Below are positions 18,492-31,930 of a stretch of DNA of 64,000 nt, piece by piece; the stretch's first letter is position 1; each line of letters begins with the position of its first letter. Where the stretch lies: positions 62,001 to 126,000 of the forward strand of contig JAALGZ010000046.1 of the NCBI GenBank assembly GCA_015227615.1, read 5' to 3'. The stretch comes from Labyrinthula sp. Ha (taxonomy: Eukaryota > Sar > Bigyra > Labyrinthulida > Labyrinthulaceae). The notes under the pieces were generated by a model that was not told the DNA's origin, did not search any database, and was given only the letters and a program-made list of their open reading frames with translations. Both the position numbers and the translations under genes were made by a program.

Positions 18492-20938
18492 AGAAGAGTT
18501 TGTCAAAGGGTTCCAACCAACTCAAGAAGTGTCTTCTATATCGTATACTATATTCTTTTATTCTTATGTTAGGTTTGAATATTGTCCATTTCATGCTCTT
18601 AAATCTATATTTTTAAGATTTATTCTTTGTTTTCCAGCTGTGAAAGAACTGAGGTATTTTATTTTGTTTTCTTGACTTTAGTTTTCTTAGTTGCAGATTC
18701 AGTAACAAGAACTTTAGAATCCTTCAAAAACTTAAAAAAGTAAAACTGAATAAATTGTTGTATATTTTGTTTATATATTTAGTTTAGTTTTTCTGTTTGT
18801 AATATTCCTGAAGTGAATTCTTTTTGTAGTTTAATAAAATCAATCAATATAAAAGATATACAGTAAGAATATTTTTTATTATTATTTAGACTACTTATAA
18901 ACAACTTCAGTGCAAAATATATACCTAATATATTTAAAAGTTTATCTTCTAATAAACATATTTTAAAAATAGAGTATTTCTTATTAAAATATTGAGTTTT
19001 TAGTATTGATGAAGAGGTTCAAAATAAAGTTATTATTTCAGCTATAAAAAACTTCTTGAAAACAAATACAACAATAAAAAGCTTGAATTATAATAAGTTG
19101 ATAGGATCCATAGAGCTGTCAGAAGAAGATATTATTGAGTTACAAGAAATAGTTGATTCACATCCTTCTATTCTTGGTCTTAAAATTTATCGAGGCTTTA
19201 TTGAACCTAAAGGAAAAAGTCAAATACTAAAAAAACTTGTTCATTCTGCTTTACAAAGTCAATATGAAAAGTATGAAAAGTTAAAAGAAGTTCCAGTTAT
19301 TCTTATGGGTATTTTATTTAGTTTAGTTTTATTTTTAGGTGATGGAAGAACTGGGAAAACTTCTTTATTAAGAAACTTATCAGGCAAAAGTTTTCAAAAA
19401 GAAACACAATCTACTTTAGTTTTGGAAGATTATCAAATATTTCAAGTTAGTGAAAGAAAGTTTAAACCACTTACAAAATATGATCTGAGTGTGCAAAGGG
19501 TAAAGAATATGATAAATATTAAATATTTTATTAAAGATGAAGTTCAAGCGAAGTCAAAATATAACTTAGATTTTGAGGATGAGTTGATTACAAGAACCAT
19601 AAGAGAAAAAAGTTTTGTTGAACAATACACAACTAATTATTTTTCTTCAGTTTTCACAACTTATGATACTTTTTTACGTGTTTATGATTTTGGTGGACAA
19701 GAAGTTTTTTCTTCAGTTCATCATATTTTTATGAACAAAAAAGCTATTTATTTAGTTGTCTTTAATATGACAAAATTAAAAGAAAATGATTTATTTAGAC
19801 TAAAATTTTGGTGTGAAAGTATTTTAAGAAATACTCCAAAAGCACCTGTTTTATTTATTGGAACATTTTTAAATACTTTTTTAAAGAAAAATAAAACACT
19901 TGACGGTGTAAATTCTTTGTTTAAATCCTTTCTTTCTGAACTTTCTGGCAATCTAGATCTTGTTCAAGATAAAGAAACTATTTTCTTTCCTGTTGAAAAC
20001 GCTATTTATTCTAATAAGAGTCGTGTGAATGCAATTAAAAAGGAGTTAATAAGCATAGATGAGTATGAATCAAAGCTCAGGAAATTATTAAATCCACGTA
20101 TATCGATCAAATCTGTTTATGTATTGTTTTTGGATAATTGTCGTGAAGAATCAAGTTATATGACAGTTCAAAAGTTTAAATTAAAAGCTAAAAAATGTAA
20201 CTTTTCTGAAAAAGAAATGGAAGAAATGTTAGAAATTTATTCTAAAGAAGGAATTATTTCTTATTTCAAAGATATAAATTTATCTGAATCTGAAAACTTT
20301 ATATTTTTTGCACCTTCTTTTTTAGCTCAAGCTTTGGGAAGTTTTATTCGTGATGAAAGTTTTCATCAACTTGCTTTTAGAACAAATAAAAAAGTATTTT
20401 CAAACTATAGAAAATATATTGATACTGGAATAATAAGAAAAGATTTATTTGAAGTCTTATTAAGACAATATACAAAAAAGAAAGAGAATATGTTTTAAGT
20501 TTAGCTTTACATAGTTTAATTCTATTTGTTGATCCAAGAGAAAAAAATAGTTTTATTGTTCCTGAATTACTTCCTGAAATAAAAGATAAAAAGTTGAAAG
20601 GATTTAAAGGAAGCAAGAAAGTAGTAAACTTTGTTTCTCCCATCACCATAGCTACATTTGTTAGAATTATCTCTTGGTTTATTGAAGATAATAATATAGT
20701 TGAATCACATATATTCAAATATTTTGCAAGATTTATTTTTTCAGTAGATAATATTTTGGATATTTATTTTGTGGAAGAAAATAAAATAGTATTGAATTAT
20801 ATTGGATATGAAATAAAAAGTTTATTATGGACTAAAATTCAAAATATAGTTGAAGAAGAAAATACTTTTGAACAAGAAATTACTTTTGAACAAGAAAGTG
20901 AAGAAGAGTATAGTATTTTAGCTGATGTGGTTATTTGA

Positions 20939-22400
20939 AAAATATGGTTAAGAGAGCAAGAAAAACTGTATTATCTTCGTTAATAGTTTTGGTCCCTCAG
21001 TATCAAATAGTAAAAAATAAAGTTAAACTGATGGTTTATTTGATTTACCTTTTTAAGCTAAAGACTTCAGCATAATTCCCAATTGCAACTCTTTCTTTTC
21101 TCTTTATTCTTGATATGAAATTTATCATCTTGATCCCATAAGTTGAAAAGGTCAAAGTTAATAAAAGAATACCTAACAAACAATAAAAGACAAGAAACCA
21201 CCAGATTTAGATTCTGATCTTGATTCATCTCCTGAAGAAAATGAATACTCTCAAATTATGTAAGGAAATAAATTAGTCTTTATCGATTTTCATTTCAATG
21301 AATCCGTCTCTGTTCAATCTAGATTTTACTAGGTCCAGAAAACTAGTATACAAAAACATTCCTGTAAAAGATTGTCATTCAAAAACTATTGTAAGTATTA
21401 AAACTATACATTTGAATATCTTCCACAAAAAAACTATATCTTATGCCTTTAAACACTTTAACAATAGAGACTTCAAAAATTCAGGAGCATCTAACCTTTG
21501 GCTTTTATTCTTAAGATTGTAGTCGCTTTATTGAGAACAATAGAAAGATATTTCGTATTGGTCAAGAGGAAAATAAGAATTTTTTTTCTTGTAGATCATA
21601 AAATTTTCTTAAGTGAAGAACTTTTATTCCACTCTTCATACGAATCAGTAGAAATGAAAAGTGTTTTGTAAATCAACTATGGCTTTTTAATAAATTGTTA
21701 CAAGAATAGTTAAAGAGAAAACATAAACAATAAAATACAGTGTACAGCTAAATAACCTATAACACTTTTGTCCGCCTTATCAAAGCATCCACAACTCCTT
21801 CCCTCTTCCCTGTAGGCTTAGATGACTCTAAAATTGCATCTTTTTCCTCTATTCTCTCAACTTTTCCCCATACAATTATTTCTCCCAAGTCTTGATCCAA
21901 GATTCCTTCGATTTATTTCTCAAATGTCAATTGTCTTAGTTTAATCATAGCCTCTACCCTTAGAATCTTGATTTACTCAGCTATTCTCCAGATTTTTAAT
22001 CTTTCAAACAAAAAAAAATCTTGTAAGTTTCATTTAAGCAGTTCGTTTTTAGGTTTCCCAAATTAGTTTTCATATTATCTAGTATAATTGTCCAACTAAG
22101 AGCTGCATCCTAATCTTTGTATATTACTACAATTTTTTCTTTGACATCCTCATTTTCTAGCACCTACAGTAATTTGAAAGATTGGTGATCAGAGTAACTA
22201 TTTTCTACTGTTTGTCTATTAGAAATTGTTGATGAGAAGAGATTAGAGTTATATGCGGTTTTGGTATAAATATATATATTTGCGCAACTCTGGAGAAACA
22301 AATAATTATTAAGAGAAATACTTGGAAAAGTTTAACAAAGAATAACAGGTTAAGAGACTTTACAAGAAAGAAAATAAATAACAGTAGGAAGAAAATATAG
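20939..22400. other. Non-coding part of the duplicated unit, downstream of Roco
   Basis: AT-rich, with no supportable gene. It is conserved in the other arm (about 59.9-61.4 kb on the opposite strand), including a segment at 21,290-21,420 whose partner is near 60,960-61,080. Short open stretches there (for example 21,298-21,522) are not matched by an equivalent open frame in the partner. I regard it as duplicated intergenic or decayed element sequence. Confidence 0.4.
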
Positions 22401-25400
22401 ATAATAAAAGAATGACAAAAGATGACAATAAAAAGCCCTTAAAAAGAAATAGAAATACAATATTTGAGCTATCAGTTTCAAATCCACCCTCGTAGAAAGA
22501 GATTTGTCCAATTCCCTTAAACAGTTTGTAAATTGAGACTTCAAGCCTGGGAAAACTATACAAATCTTGCCAATATTTCAAAACAGCGGACTAACAATCA
22601 GGAAATCCTTACAAATATTAAAAAATTAGTTTCTGATGAGATAGCAGAGAGCAGTGTGGATAAAAAGAATATATTGATAATCCTGGTCTTGTTAAAAGAA
22701 TGGTACAAGGTATGTAACAAAGAAAAGCTCTCTGGTCTCAATAACCTTTTCCCCATTCCAAGGGTCCTACTTTGGTTAAGAAATACGAATCCTATGAGAG
22801 AACAATTTATAAATTGGTAGCAAAAGATCAAAAAATCTATAACTATTATAAGATAGAGGGTTTGCCGAGGTTAGCAAGTTCGAGAGATACATATGTTCAA
22901 AGTGTTGTAGAACCTGAATCGTTCCTTATTTGATATTCACAAAGCTTGCAAATTCATCTATTCAGAAGAGCGAAAACTGGAAAGTAGTATCTCTGCCAAT
23001 ATCTTTCACGTTACTAACTATAGAAGTTCCAGGGGGAGGCTAGCACAGAGGTAATGGCCGAAAACACAGAGATTAGTTTACCATAGTTGGATATACTGGC
23101 AGGGTGAAACAATCAAGATAGACACGTTGTCTTAGCTTTGCAAACTATGGTCCTGTGAGAGTAAACTATACAGTTCTATTGAAACATAAGTACCGTGACC
23201 TTGAACACGCTAATGTTGACTGTGGAACAGACGAAGGTATCAAAGTGAGCTTAATGAGCATGTGGGTATATGAAAAGCAGCAACCAGAACCAATTTCTGA
23301 AGGAAAAATAACAGGTTTAGCGGGTATTGCACTTCCATCCTCTCCAAAACAAACACTCTAGAGGAAAACATAAATCTATTTGTAAATGTTGCTGTCGTAA
23401 TCAAATTACAAAGGGAAACGGATGCAAAAATGATAAATTCAGTCAAGTTAAAAGAAGTATATATATATATATGAAGCAAGAAAACTGATGAAAATATAAA
23501 AACATAAGAACAAAACCAGAGTGAAGTGGATGTAAAAAAACCAGTTTTAAGACTACGGGCGGGTTGAAACTCATGAGGATTCTAGCCAACAAGGCTCAAG
23601 CAACAGAGAAACAAAAAAATCAAAAGCTGTGCTATCGTTTCCAAAAAAGGAAACCGTTTTATGGAACAACAACAATTTTTCTCTAAACTGGAGGAAGTTT
23701 GCATATAACCTTTGATTTTATGGATAAATAAATGTGCAGGGTGAGAAATATAGTACCAAGTATGGTCAATTGAATTAATGGACAGGAGGATATTCCGAGC
23801 ATCGGCGACTCAAACATAAGATTCATTATCAGGGTACTCTATATCTTGAAATATGCGTTTATACTACTGTCATAAAAAATAATTTTAATTCACAGTAATT
23901 AGAGAAATGGCCAAGAAAGGTTGTCTATAAGCATCAAACAGCACAACTTGTAAATCTAAAATTAAACATGAGAAAATGTGTTGAGCTCAACAAAGACCTA
24001 GTGCAACAAATAAAAATACAGGCATGGCTGATACCTATTATCAAAATTACTTTTTAACAATATCATTGACACACTTAATTTTTAGACTCAAACCAGGGTT
24101 TACTGAAAGATATACAGCTTTACTAGAACAATATATTATATGATATGGTGAATTTTAAGCTTGCGAGAAATACTCGGAAGCAAGTGCTCAAAAGAAAAAA
24201 ATCTGTAAAAACTGAACAACAGAAGAAGAAATGCAATTACCAACCAGATACTATAATACACTTCAAATGGATACACTTGGTCAGAGTTGAGAAAAATGCT
24301 TTCTGTGGTACATTGGCAACTATTAGAAATTTAAGCCATCCTAAAACTATAACAATAGAAGCGGAATTATCCAGTCAGCTGGCCAGGATATTAAACAAAT
24401 TAAGAATTTCTCCCAGCACAACGTTTATAAGCTATATATGGATCATCAAACATAGTTCAAAGATACAACGATGATTGAGTACCTAGAAAAGAATGCAATA
24501 AAAAAAATTTTTCATCGATCAGTATCCCATATTCCAACAGGATTATGGAAAAGACGGATCAAATGGTTATTACAAGAATAATAGTTTTAATGACACAAGT
24601 GAAACTCTCTCTTATATCATTTGTGTGCAATCTGTGCTGAATACAGTCAGAACATTTAATATTTTTTTAATTGCAGATCAAGTTCAAACTCCATGAATAT
24701 TGGTATTCGATATTAAACCAAATTGAAAACAACTATTCATTTATGGTCAAAAACTATACTACTATAATAAAAACATGGTGAATAGTGTAGCACAGGACCA
24801 ATGAAGTAAGATATCTGAGGCATTCTTGTATAAACGTGAAAAGTTTAGTAGTGGACTTGAAGTTTAGAGATACATAGTAATTATCACAAGCTTCGGAAGC
24901 ATCTTTAGGTTTAGAAGTTTCAATGCAACCATTAAAAATGAGACCCTTAGACAGCAAAAAAGAGGGTTCAATTCCTAAACAAAGCTTCAACAAGAGAACA
25001 TGGAAAAGAAAAAAAAACGTCTATGGAGGTTTTAGTCGACAGTAAAGATTAAGATGCATAAACTGCTTTCAAAAATATAAAAAAAATATTTTTCAAAACC
25101 TTGACCGCTGTGTACGTAAAGTACAAGATAACCTAAATATCAGTGAAGTCTGGACTGCGTTCGATTTAATTTAACCTTGTTAAAAATTATATAGATTAGA
25201 AAAATATCTTTACAAGGTACTTTGAGTGCAAAGAAAGTTAAAAGGGGAAACCTATACCCATTTTTCCATATCATGCACCACAACGGCGGCAATGAGTGGG
25301 AAGAAGCATATACAAAGAAATCCGAACCAGTTCTTGAACATATCTAAAAGCAGAAAGATACCACCACAAGATGCTCCATTAGAATTCAAGTTCTACAATT

Positions 25401-26700
25401 TGGTCAAAATTCTGTTTGGTAAGGAAAATACTATCCTAAAATGTAAGATAGTAAAATCACACTTCGTCGCAAAAGGAAAATAATGGCTACCGAGGAGTCC
25501 ATATAACCTGAATTTAGGGAAACAGAGAAAATTTGAATCTTCTTATTCCACGAGATCAACTTCAAATTTAACTTGTTTCTGCTGAATATAAATATTTTTT
25601 TCCTAACACCAGGTTACCCTCTAAGAACCATTATCGACTAAATAACAGGGACTATACATCTAGACCTTCTTTCGTATAGAAAATGACCGTGCAATGTATG
25701 GATTGAGAAAACTCAATAAAATTTCATTCAAAACTTGGAAGTTATGTTGACAATGGAAACTTTAGTTGATACTTAGTTGAAAGGAGACTTTGCATACTTT
25801 AAATTGTTGATCATGAGCTTGTTCTTGTCTTGGTCTATGTGTACGATATTTAGTTTCTACAAACAGGAATCTTTAGGCAATAACGTTTTAGGTACGATTT
25901 GATATTTGTATGATATCAAATTAGCAAAAGACACTAGTAGTTTTATGGGATAAGGGATTAAAAACCCAAGGAAATCAATCTATTTAGGACGGCAAAAGTA
26001 CATTGAAGAATTAACTGATACATTTTCAATGGAAAACAACAGAGTCCTTGGGACTCAGTATATAGCAAATCATCGTTTTGAGAGTTCACAGTTTCCACAG
26101 AAAAGAAATATGTTTCCGAGCCTTGTGAAGTTTTTATTACATAACTGGAGAAATTTCATACCAAAATAAGTTACATCGTAAGAAAAATAAGTATTTTTGT
26201 TGTTGAACTAAGTAAACAACAGATCTGGGCAGCGCAAAATTTTTATCATGCTCAATCAGTTGAATATATTGAATAATAGAGAATAAAATCTGATGGGAGG
26301 AAATAAAGTTCTCCACTAAAAATATTCGAGTTGGAAAACTCTGACGTGGGATAAGGGTTATATTGAGATACCCATTATTCTGTTCAAATTGTTCCCAGTT
26401 GCACAGAAAACGTGGAAAAAACAGTGAACATCCAATAGAGCATTGGAAGAAGAAACAGTTGGTCTAGCGAGAGTTATGAATACAGCCTTATGGCTAGAGC
26501 ATCTTACTACATTTATGAAGTTCGTAAAAGGAAACTTCATGATTTACTCGGATAATATTTGTAAGATTAAGTTCATGGTTTGAAAAGTATGTTGTTTGGA
26601 GCCAGGAATATGCCAATGAAGTATTTCTTTGGAGAAAATTCCTTAAGATGATAAAATTAAAGTTGATATATATATATACCACTGAAGCTTTGAATAATAT
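22400..26700 (+). mobile_element. Ty1/copia-like fossil (left arm)
   Basis: A heavily broken copia-type element, read on the + strand. Recognisable pieces are a decayed gag zinc-knuckle area around 23,150-23,320, an RT start with the KSHFVAKGK motif near 25,455 (copia RTs begin with a similar LVAKG block), and an RNase H end near 26,440-26,570 with an EETVGLAR...WLEHL...YSDN pattern that mirrors the copia E-A-E-Y...W...DN block. There are many breaks. No LTR pair was identified, so the ends are approximate. The other arm carries the same insertion, so it predates the inverted duplication. Confidence 0.6.
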
Positions 26701-29555
26701 AAATACTTTTTAGAAAATCGGTGACAACGAAAATTTTCAAGTCTATGCTAGAAATAACTAGAGTGGGGAAATAATTAAAATAACCCTAAACCTAGTCTTG
26801 AGCATGTTGACGTAATAAAAAAACATATATTTATTCAATATAAATTGGTCATTCGTACAAGTGCGGAAACCCCAAACAATTGGAAAGAAAATCGCATGGA
26901 AAACCAAGCATTGAATAACTTATTGAAATCTAGTCGCACTAGTAAAATCAGAACCAATAAATTTTGAAGGTATCATTAATCGAAAACTTTTCATATTTTT
27001 GATTTAATATACGGACAATATTCCAAGCGTTAGTGATCCATATTTTGATTTCTCCCTTCTAATTCCCTGTAAGGAGGAAATTATATCATCTAGTTCCAGA
27101 AAATATAAGAATGCTACTTTACTCTTGTTCCCATGAGAGTTCAAACACCTGAATGAATATCAATTTCATCTTTAAGTTAAATAGGTACTTATATTTGTTT
27201 GATATAGGTTAACAATGTTGTTATAGTTGGTTGTGCTTAGTCATATTGTCAAAAAAGTACCTTGCGCTGAATTCAATCAAATTAATCTCAACCAGAAAAA
27301 AGTAATCATGTATTTTCTTTACTGCATATTGACATAGAGATAAAGATTGATAATACCTCGTTTGAAATTAAAAAATGAAAATCAAAAGAAGAAATTTAGT
27401 TTAAAAAATTTGTGAAGGCAAGAAACTATTTTATTCGGTAGTAAAATAATATTTGATATACTCTTTACAGAGGCTTGTTTGCAACGCAGGTATGTTAGGG
27501 TTAGTAATTAAATATAGAAAACACTCTTCAATAATTATTTTCACTTTAACTTTTATGAATATGAAAATACAGGACGAACGCTGAAAAGTACTTGAACTAG
27601 TTCACAAGAGTCTATACTATATGTAAGGACATTGATGATAGGTTAAGTATCTACTCATAAACCAGACCAAGTTCATGCACAACAATTTCACTTCTATAAT
27701 CCTCTGCTTTCTTGCCAGTTATGTTAATTTATCATTATATCCTAAGAATTTCAAAAAAAAATAATAGTGTTGCATTCTTAGGATCATTATGTAAGGAGTT
27801 CTCTGTCTTATCTAATTTCGATACAATAAAGGTATTTTTATCGACATTTCAACTTCTTAGTTGTTCATCGTCAAGAACCAACTGTTTTTTCTACTAAGGA
27901 AATTTATTTATATTCCTTTATTCTATGTTCGTTTACAATTCTTTAATTTTATTCCATAATATTATCAATCTTTATGACGTTCAAGTTCCCAAACTATAAA
28001 TTAGTAAGACACATGTAAATAGGGTGTCTTAAGGGTAGAACTGCAGCTTGCCGTAAAAATATCCGTCGTAAAATCTGCACTGTGGTATCCACGTAACAGT
28101 GGTTGTACCATATCAGTCTGTACACTAAAGTACGATATATAGTGCCTAGAATTTGCTTTCTTGAATGGAGATGTTCATGTGTTCTCCGTTTGCTTTGTCT
28201 ATAGAATCCCCTCTTATTAAAATTTTGAAACAAAACAAATATATATATAGAATGTCTTTAATTCGGATGTAGTATACAAGATATGAGTTGTCCAAAGCCT
28301 TTCTCTTTCCTTATTGGCTTTACATAATTCTTATTTTTTTTATTAAACAAACTAAATGATAAATTTATAAACTATAAAAAGAAAAATTTAAAACAACTTT
28401 TAAGAATTGGTTAATAGTAGTGAAAACTTTGTTTTGCAGGGTTCAAAGTATATCATTCAAAATAGAACCTAATTTGCTGTATTTTCATAAAACAGAATAT
28501 TTGTTCTTTTTAATTGAAGCTTTGATTGTGAATACTTCAAGGAAGAAATTCTAAAGGATGATATTGTATATTAATATCTGCCTCAGTAAAAGTGATATTT
28601 TAGTAAATAATTTATTCCTTTAAATAAGAAAAAAAAAACAGAAAAAATTTTAAAGGACAATTCCTAAGATTTTATAGTATTTTCTTTTACTAATGTAATC
28701 TATGTTTCTTACTTTAATATTGGATAGGCTCTGGTATGTTTGAAGTGATATTTGCATATCACTTATATCTATCAGAATTTTTGCACAAAGTGATATTACA
28801 ATCTTGTAACCCTATTTCATGAACTTTATATAACATCTTATTTCCAAATCTCTTTCATTTGAACGCTGTAAGCGACTTTCTATTTTGTTATGTTCCGGGT
28901 AATCTTTATTTTAGCCTAGCTACAAAAAATCTCAGGACTTAATTCTCCGCGACTCTTTCTAAAAGTGAAAAAGAACATATTTTATTGAATCTATTTCCGA
29001 TATACTTGTACTCATAAAAAACATACAGGATTTGAAGTACTTAAATTGATATAAAACACTAAATACCATCGAAACAGGATATACTCATTTTGTATCGACT
29101 ATAAATCAATAAAGCTAAACACTAAATAACCTATTTAAACTTCCAAGTAAAGCTCATATATTTAAGTTAAGGCTCAAAATAAACGATAATTGTGATTTCT
29201 GTTAGTACGGTGCACTGAAAACTGTATCAACCTTTTTTAAAAAATGCAGTATAATTGCCATATGATGCAAAATATATTCTTAACTCTTCCACATCGCTAA
29301 AAATGAAAACTATATTTAGATCTAGCTAGAAAAAATTGTTATCAAGGTTAAAAAATATAAGTTACAAGGAAATTATGTTTATTGATAATAAATCATCTAG
29401 TATTCCTGGCATTTGGCCCCGAAGTCTTCCTCAAATACAATATCACCACTCACAATGCGCTTAACATTAAGAAAATTTTTCTTAAAATGTATTTTGTTAT
29501 GTTATTTGATAGTTATGAGTGATTTAACCTTTAGAAATGGAAAATTCCAAAGGTC
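26701..29555. other. AT-rich tail of the left inverted-repeat arm, no gene seen
   Basis: No coding region is supported. Most of it is present in the opposite arm (about 52.8-55.3 kb), for example the block at 28,000-28,080 and its partner at 54,285-54,350. The open stretch 27,994-28,233 on the - strand lies within this repeated DNA and shows no recognised domain. Confidence 0.4.
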
Positions 29556-29559
29556 TTTT

Positions 29560-30450
29560 CCACTAAATTCGCAAATCAATTAGAGAATATACAATGAAAC
29601 GTAACATCATGAAAAGCAACTCTATAGATGATCTGGTCCTTCTCAGATCCTAAGTATTTACTATTCTCAAGCTTTTAAATCATTTATCAATATATATTTT
29701 CTCTGGTTAACTGTAACTGAGCTTAGCTTCACTGAGAAAAGTTGTATGTTGAAACTCTGGACATCTGAAAATACGAAATCACTCAGTCTTGCTATAATCC
29801 TCCAAGCTTCTATGCTAGGGAAATATAAATAAGCTAAAAAGATATAAAATCTTAGATTTAGGTTCTGAGCGAAAATTCTATGTTTTTTAAGAAAAGCAGA
29901 TATTGGGCTAGAATGCTGTGTTTCTAAACTTCAATCCGTATAATGCCTCAAGAAATACTCGTCTAAAGCCCAAACAACCCTCGTCAGTCGAAAGAACGGG
30001 TAAATTTATCTCTAGAACTAAACTCTTTGAGAATTAGTGTATTCTGTATAAGCTTTCTAAAAAAGTATCCTATTTACAAGATCTCAGAAACTCTGAAAAC
30101 TGATACCCTTAAATGTCAAATATTCCTGAATGGGTGATACCAAATAAAAAAACATCCTGATAAATGGTAGCCACACAGAGGTATTACTAATTTAGAGTAC
30201 CTCCAATTTTTATTCGGTAAAACTTCTAGAAATTCCCTGTTAATCTCAGCAATAGCCATTTGGTTTACTTTAACTTGATTCTAAACTCAACTTTAAAATA
30301 TTCAAAACAGAATCCCTAATAGATTAAATATAGCGAATTTTAACTCGAAACTTATGTAGGGTCAATTTGCAGTAACTTTGAAAAAAATAAAGTCTCAATT
30401 TTTTTTTGTTTTAATTATGGAAATCTCTCTATGTCATATTTTCCCAAATT
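29560..30450. repeat. Dispersed repeat, second copy
   Basis: Related to 6650-7330 in the same orientation and to about 52,200-52,750 in reverse. It marks the inner end of the left arm. It has no coding potential and no terminal structures I can define. Confidence 0.5.
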
Positions 30451-31930
30451 CCTATAAAAACACATTTTTTAACTTTAGCATAGGATAAAATTTTCAAAAA
30501 CCCATAAAGGCTAGCATAAAAATTATAGTTACATCTTAGAGACGATATTTGCCTTTATTTCATGAAAAAGTCGTGTTTTTGTCGTTTTCATATAGTATTC
30601 CTACCGAAAAACGCGATGTTTTTTTACTTAAAAACTTCCTCTTATTTTTTAACACATTTGGTATCATTTTAAATATGAAATCATATCTATCTTTGTATTG
30701 GATTTTTTTTGTAATTTTAAGCAAAGGTTATATATTCGGTCACAAACTTTTCATTTGAAATACATTCTTCAAGTATTCAAACTTGCAATAAGGATCTAAT
30801 ATATATATCAACTGAAACACATAAAAAGTAAGTAATGGGACGAGTTATGGAAGCAGCTGATAGGAAATCTAAAGAAAAAGAAAGAGCTTTGCTGTTAGAA
30901 GCAGAAGTAGTTGAAGTAGAAAAAAATGAAGTTGAAGAAGTGCAACCCAAAAGCTAGATCAGAATTCTACAGTGGAATTAAGATTAAAATAAATTTAAAT
31001 TCAGAAAGAAACAGAAGTAAGTTGAAAGCTCGAAAGCTTCTTAAAGAAATACTAAAGTCTGTTTTAGAAAATTTTGTTAAACTTAACATTGTATAAGCTT
31101 TAACTAAATAAGAATTGGTTTTTGTATCTTCTATCTTCATATGTATTTATATTTATTGCTGTTTCATATATGTCCCTATTATGACAGAGAAAACAACCTT
31201 CTTTTATATTAAAAATTGACTTACCGTTAGGATACCTATATTCTTAGACAAACCTCTTACTAGAACAACCAAACTACTTATCAACAAATTATTGGAATCT
31301 AATGTACCTTCGCTTCTACTATACTCTTTTCTAACGTTAGAGCAGTTAATTTTCCTTCTACTAAATAGGTCTTGTCTTTGGGTGAGTTAAAACTACGTGT
31401 AATGTTTAACACCTCTCTGGACTACATAGGGTAAAGTATATACAAAGTTCTAACTATTTCAACAAGCGATACCAGAAAAGAACAAAATACAGTCAGAAGA
31501 AAAATTTGTCTGAAAATCAGAAAATACAACAGTCACTTTTTCTTTTTTATAGTATAAAGATAATTGCAAAGAAACAGGAAAGTGAGTCAGAAAGGTTATA
31601 TATTTTTTAGATATAGATATAAAGTATTTAATAGACTGCTTTTTATTTCATAGTCAATGTAAGAATAAATACAAAATCAGAACAAAAAATATTCAATTCA
31701 ACCTAAAATTAAGTAAAGAATAAGCCAAGAAAATAAATTCAGTTTTACGAAAAATAAAAAAGAAAAAAAAAATAAGTTTTAGACCCAGTTGAAGATCTCT
31801 CAAATAGAATGAAATGTATTAAGCTTGTTAATGATTATAAGTTCAAATTGAAAATCCCTTCAGAATTGGATATAATGACCATCAAAAAAGAAAGATATAA
31901 GTAGAGAATATTAAGCAGCAGAAAGTAGAA
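30451..31930. other. AT-rich spacer with one possible small charged ORF
   Basis: Mostly featureless. From ATG 30,835 a short Lys/Glu-rich reading frame (MGRVMEAADRKSKEKERALL...) runs to a stop at about 30,955. An overlapping frame continues Lys-rich to 31,096 (ending KLLKEILKSVLENFVKLNIV). The two would need an intron or frame change to be one protein and I could not place a convincing one. Function unknown; possibly a decayed or spliced small gene. Confidence 0.2.

Larger units (their letters stand above)
9179..20938 (+). pseudogene. Left Roco (LRR-ROC-COR) gene copy, split by an LTR element and frameshifted
   Basis: This is a paralogue of the Roco gene at 61.4-64.0 kb with the same exon plan. 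Exon 1 is 9179-9240 (ATG 9179). A 28-nt intron (9241-9268) follows, then exon 2 begins at 9269 and is cut at 9310 by the 9.2-kb retroelement. It resumes at 18,487/18,492 and runs to 18,542 before a 30-nt intron. Later exons carry LRR-like residues, the ROC P-loop GDGRTGKT near 19,340, the switch-II motif DFGGQE near 19,690 and a COR region. Near 20,475 an A-run is one base shorter than in the right copy. The frame is lost and stops at 20,498, with the remaining COR tail in another frame to 20,938. The short introns are retained, so it arose by DNA duplication and not by retrocopying. Now a pseudogene unless transcripts prove otherwise. Confidence 0.8.
18492..30150. repeat. Left arm of a ~12-kb inverted repeat
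   Basis: This arm matches, in reverse orientation, about 52.2-63.84 kb. Matching landmarks add up to about 82.3 kb throughout: Roco start 18.49/63.83, the IRNLSHPKTITIEAELS peptide 24.3/58.0, copia RNase H 26.5/55.9, and a segment of TAAGACACATGTAAATAGGG type 28.0/54.3. The repeat continues upstream of the retroelement as 9136-9310. The arms are clearly diverged in non-coding parts, so this is an old duplication. The inner boundary near 30.15 kb is approximate. Confidence 0.8.
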
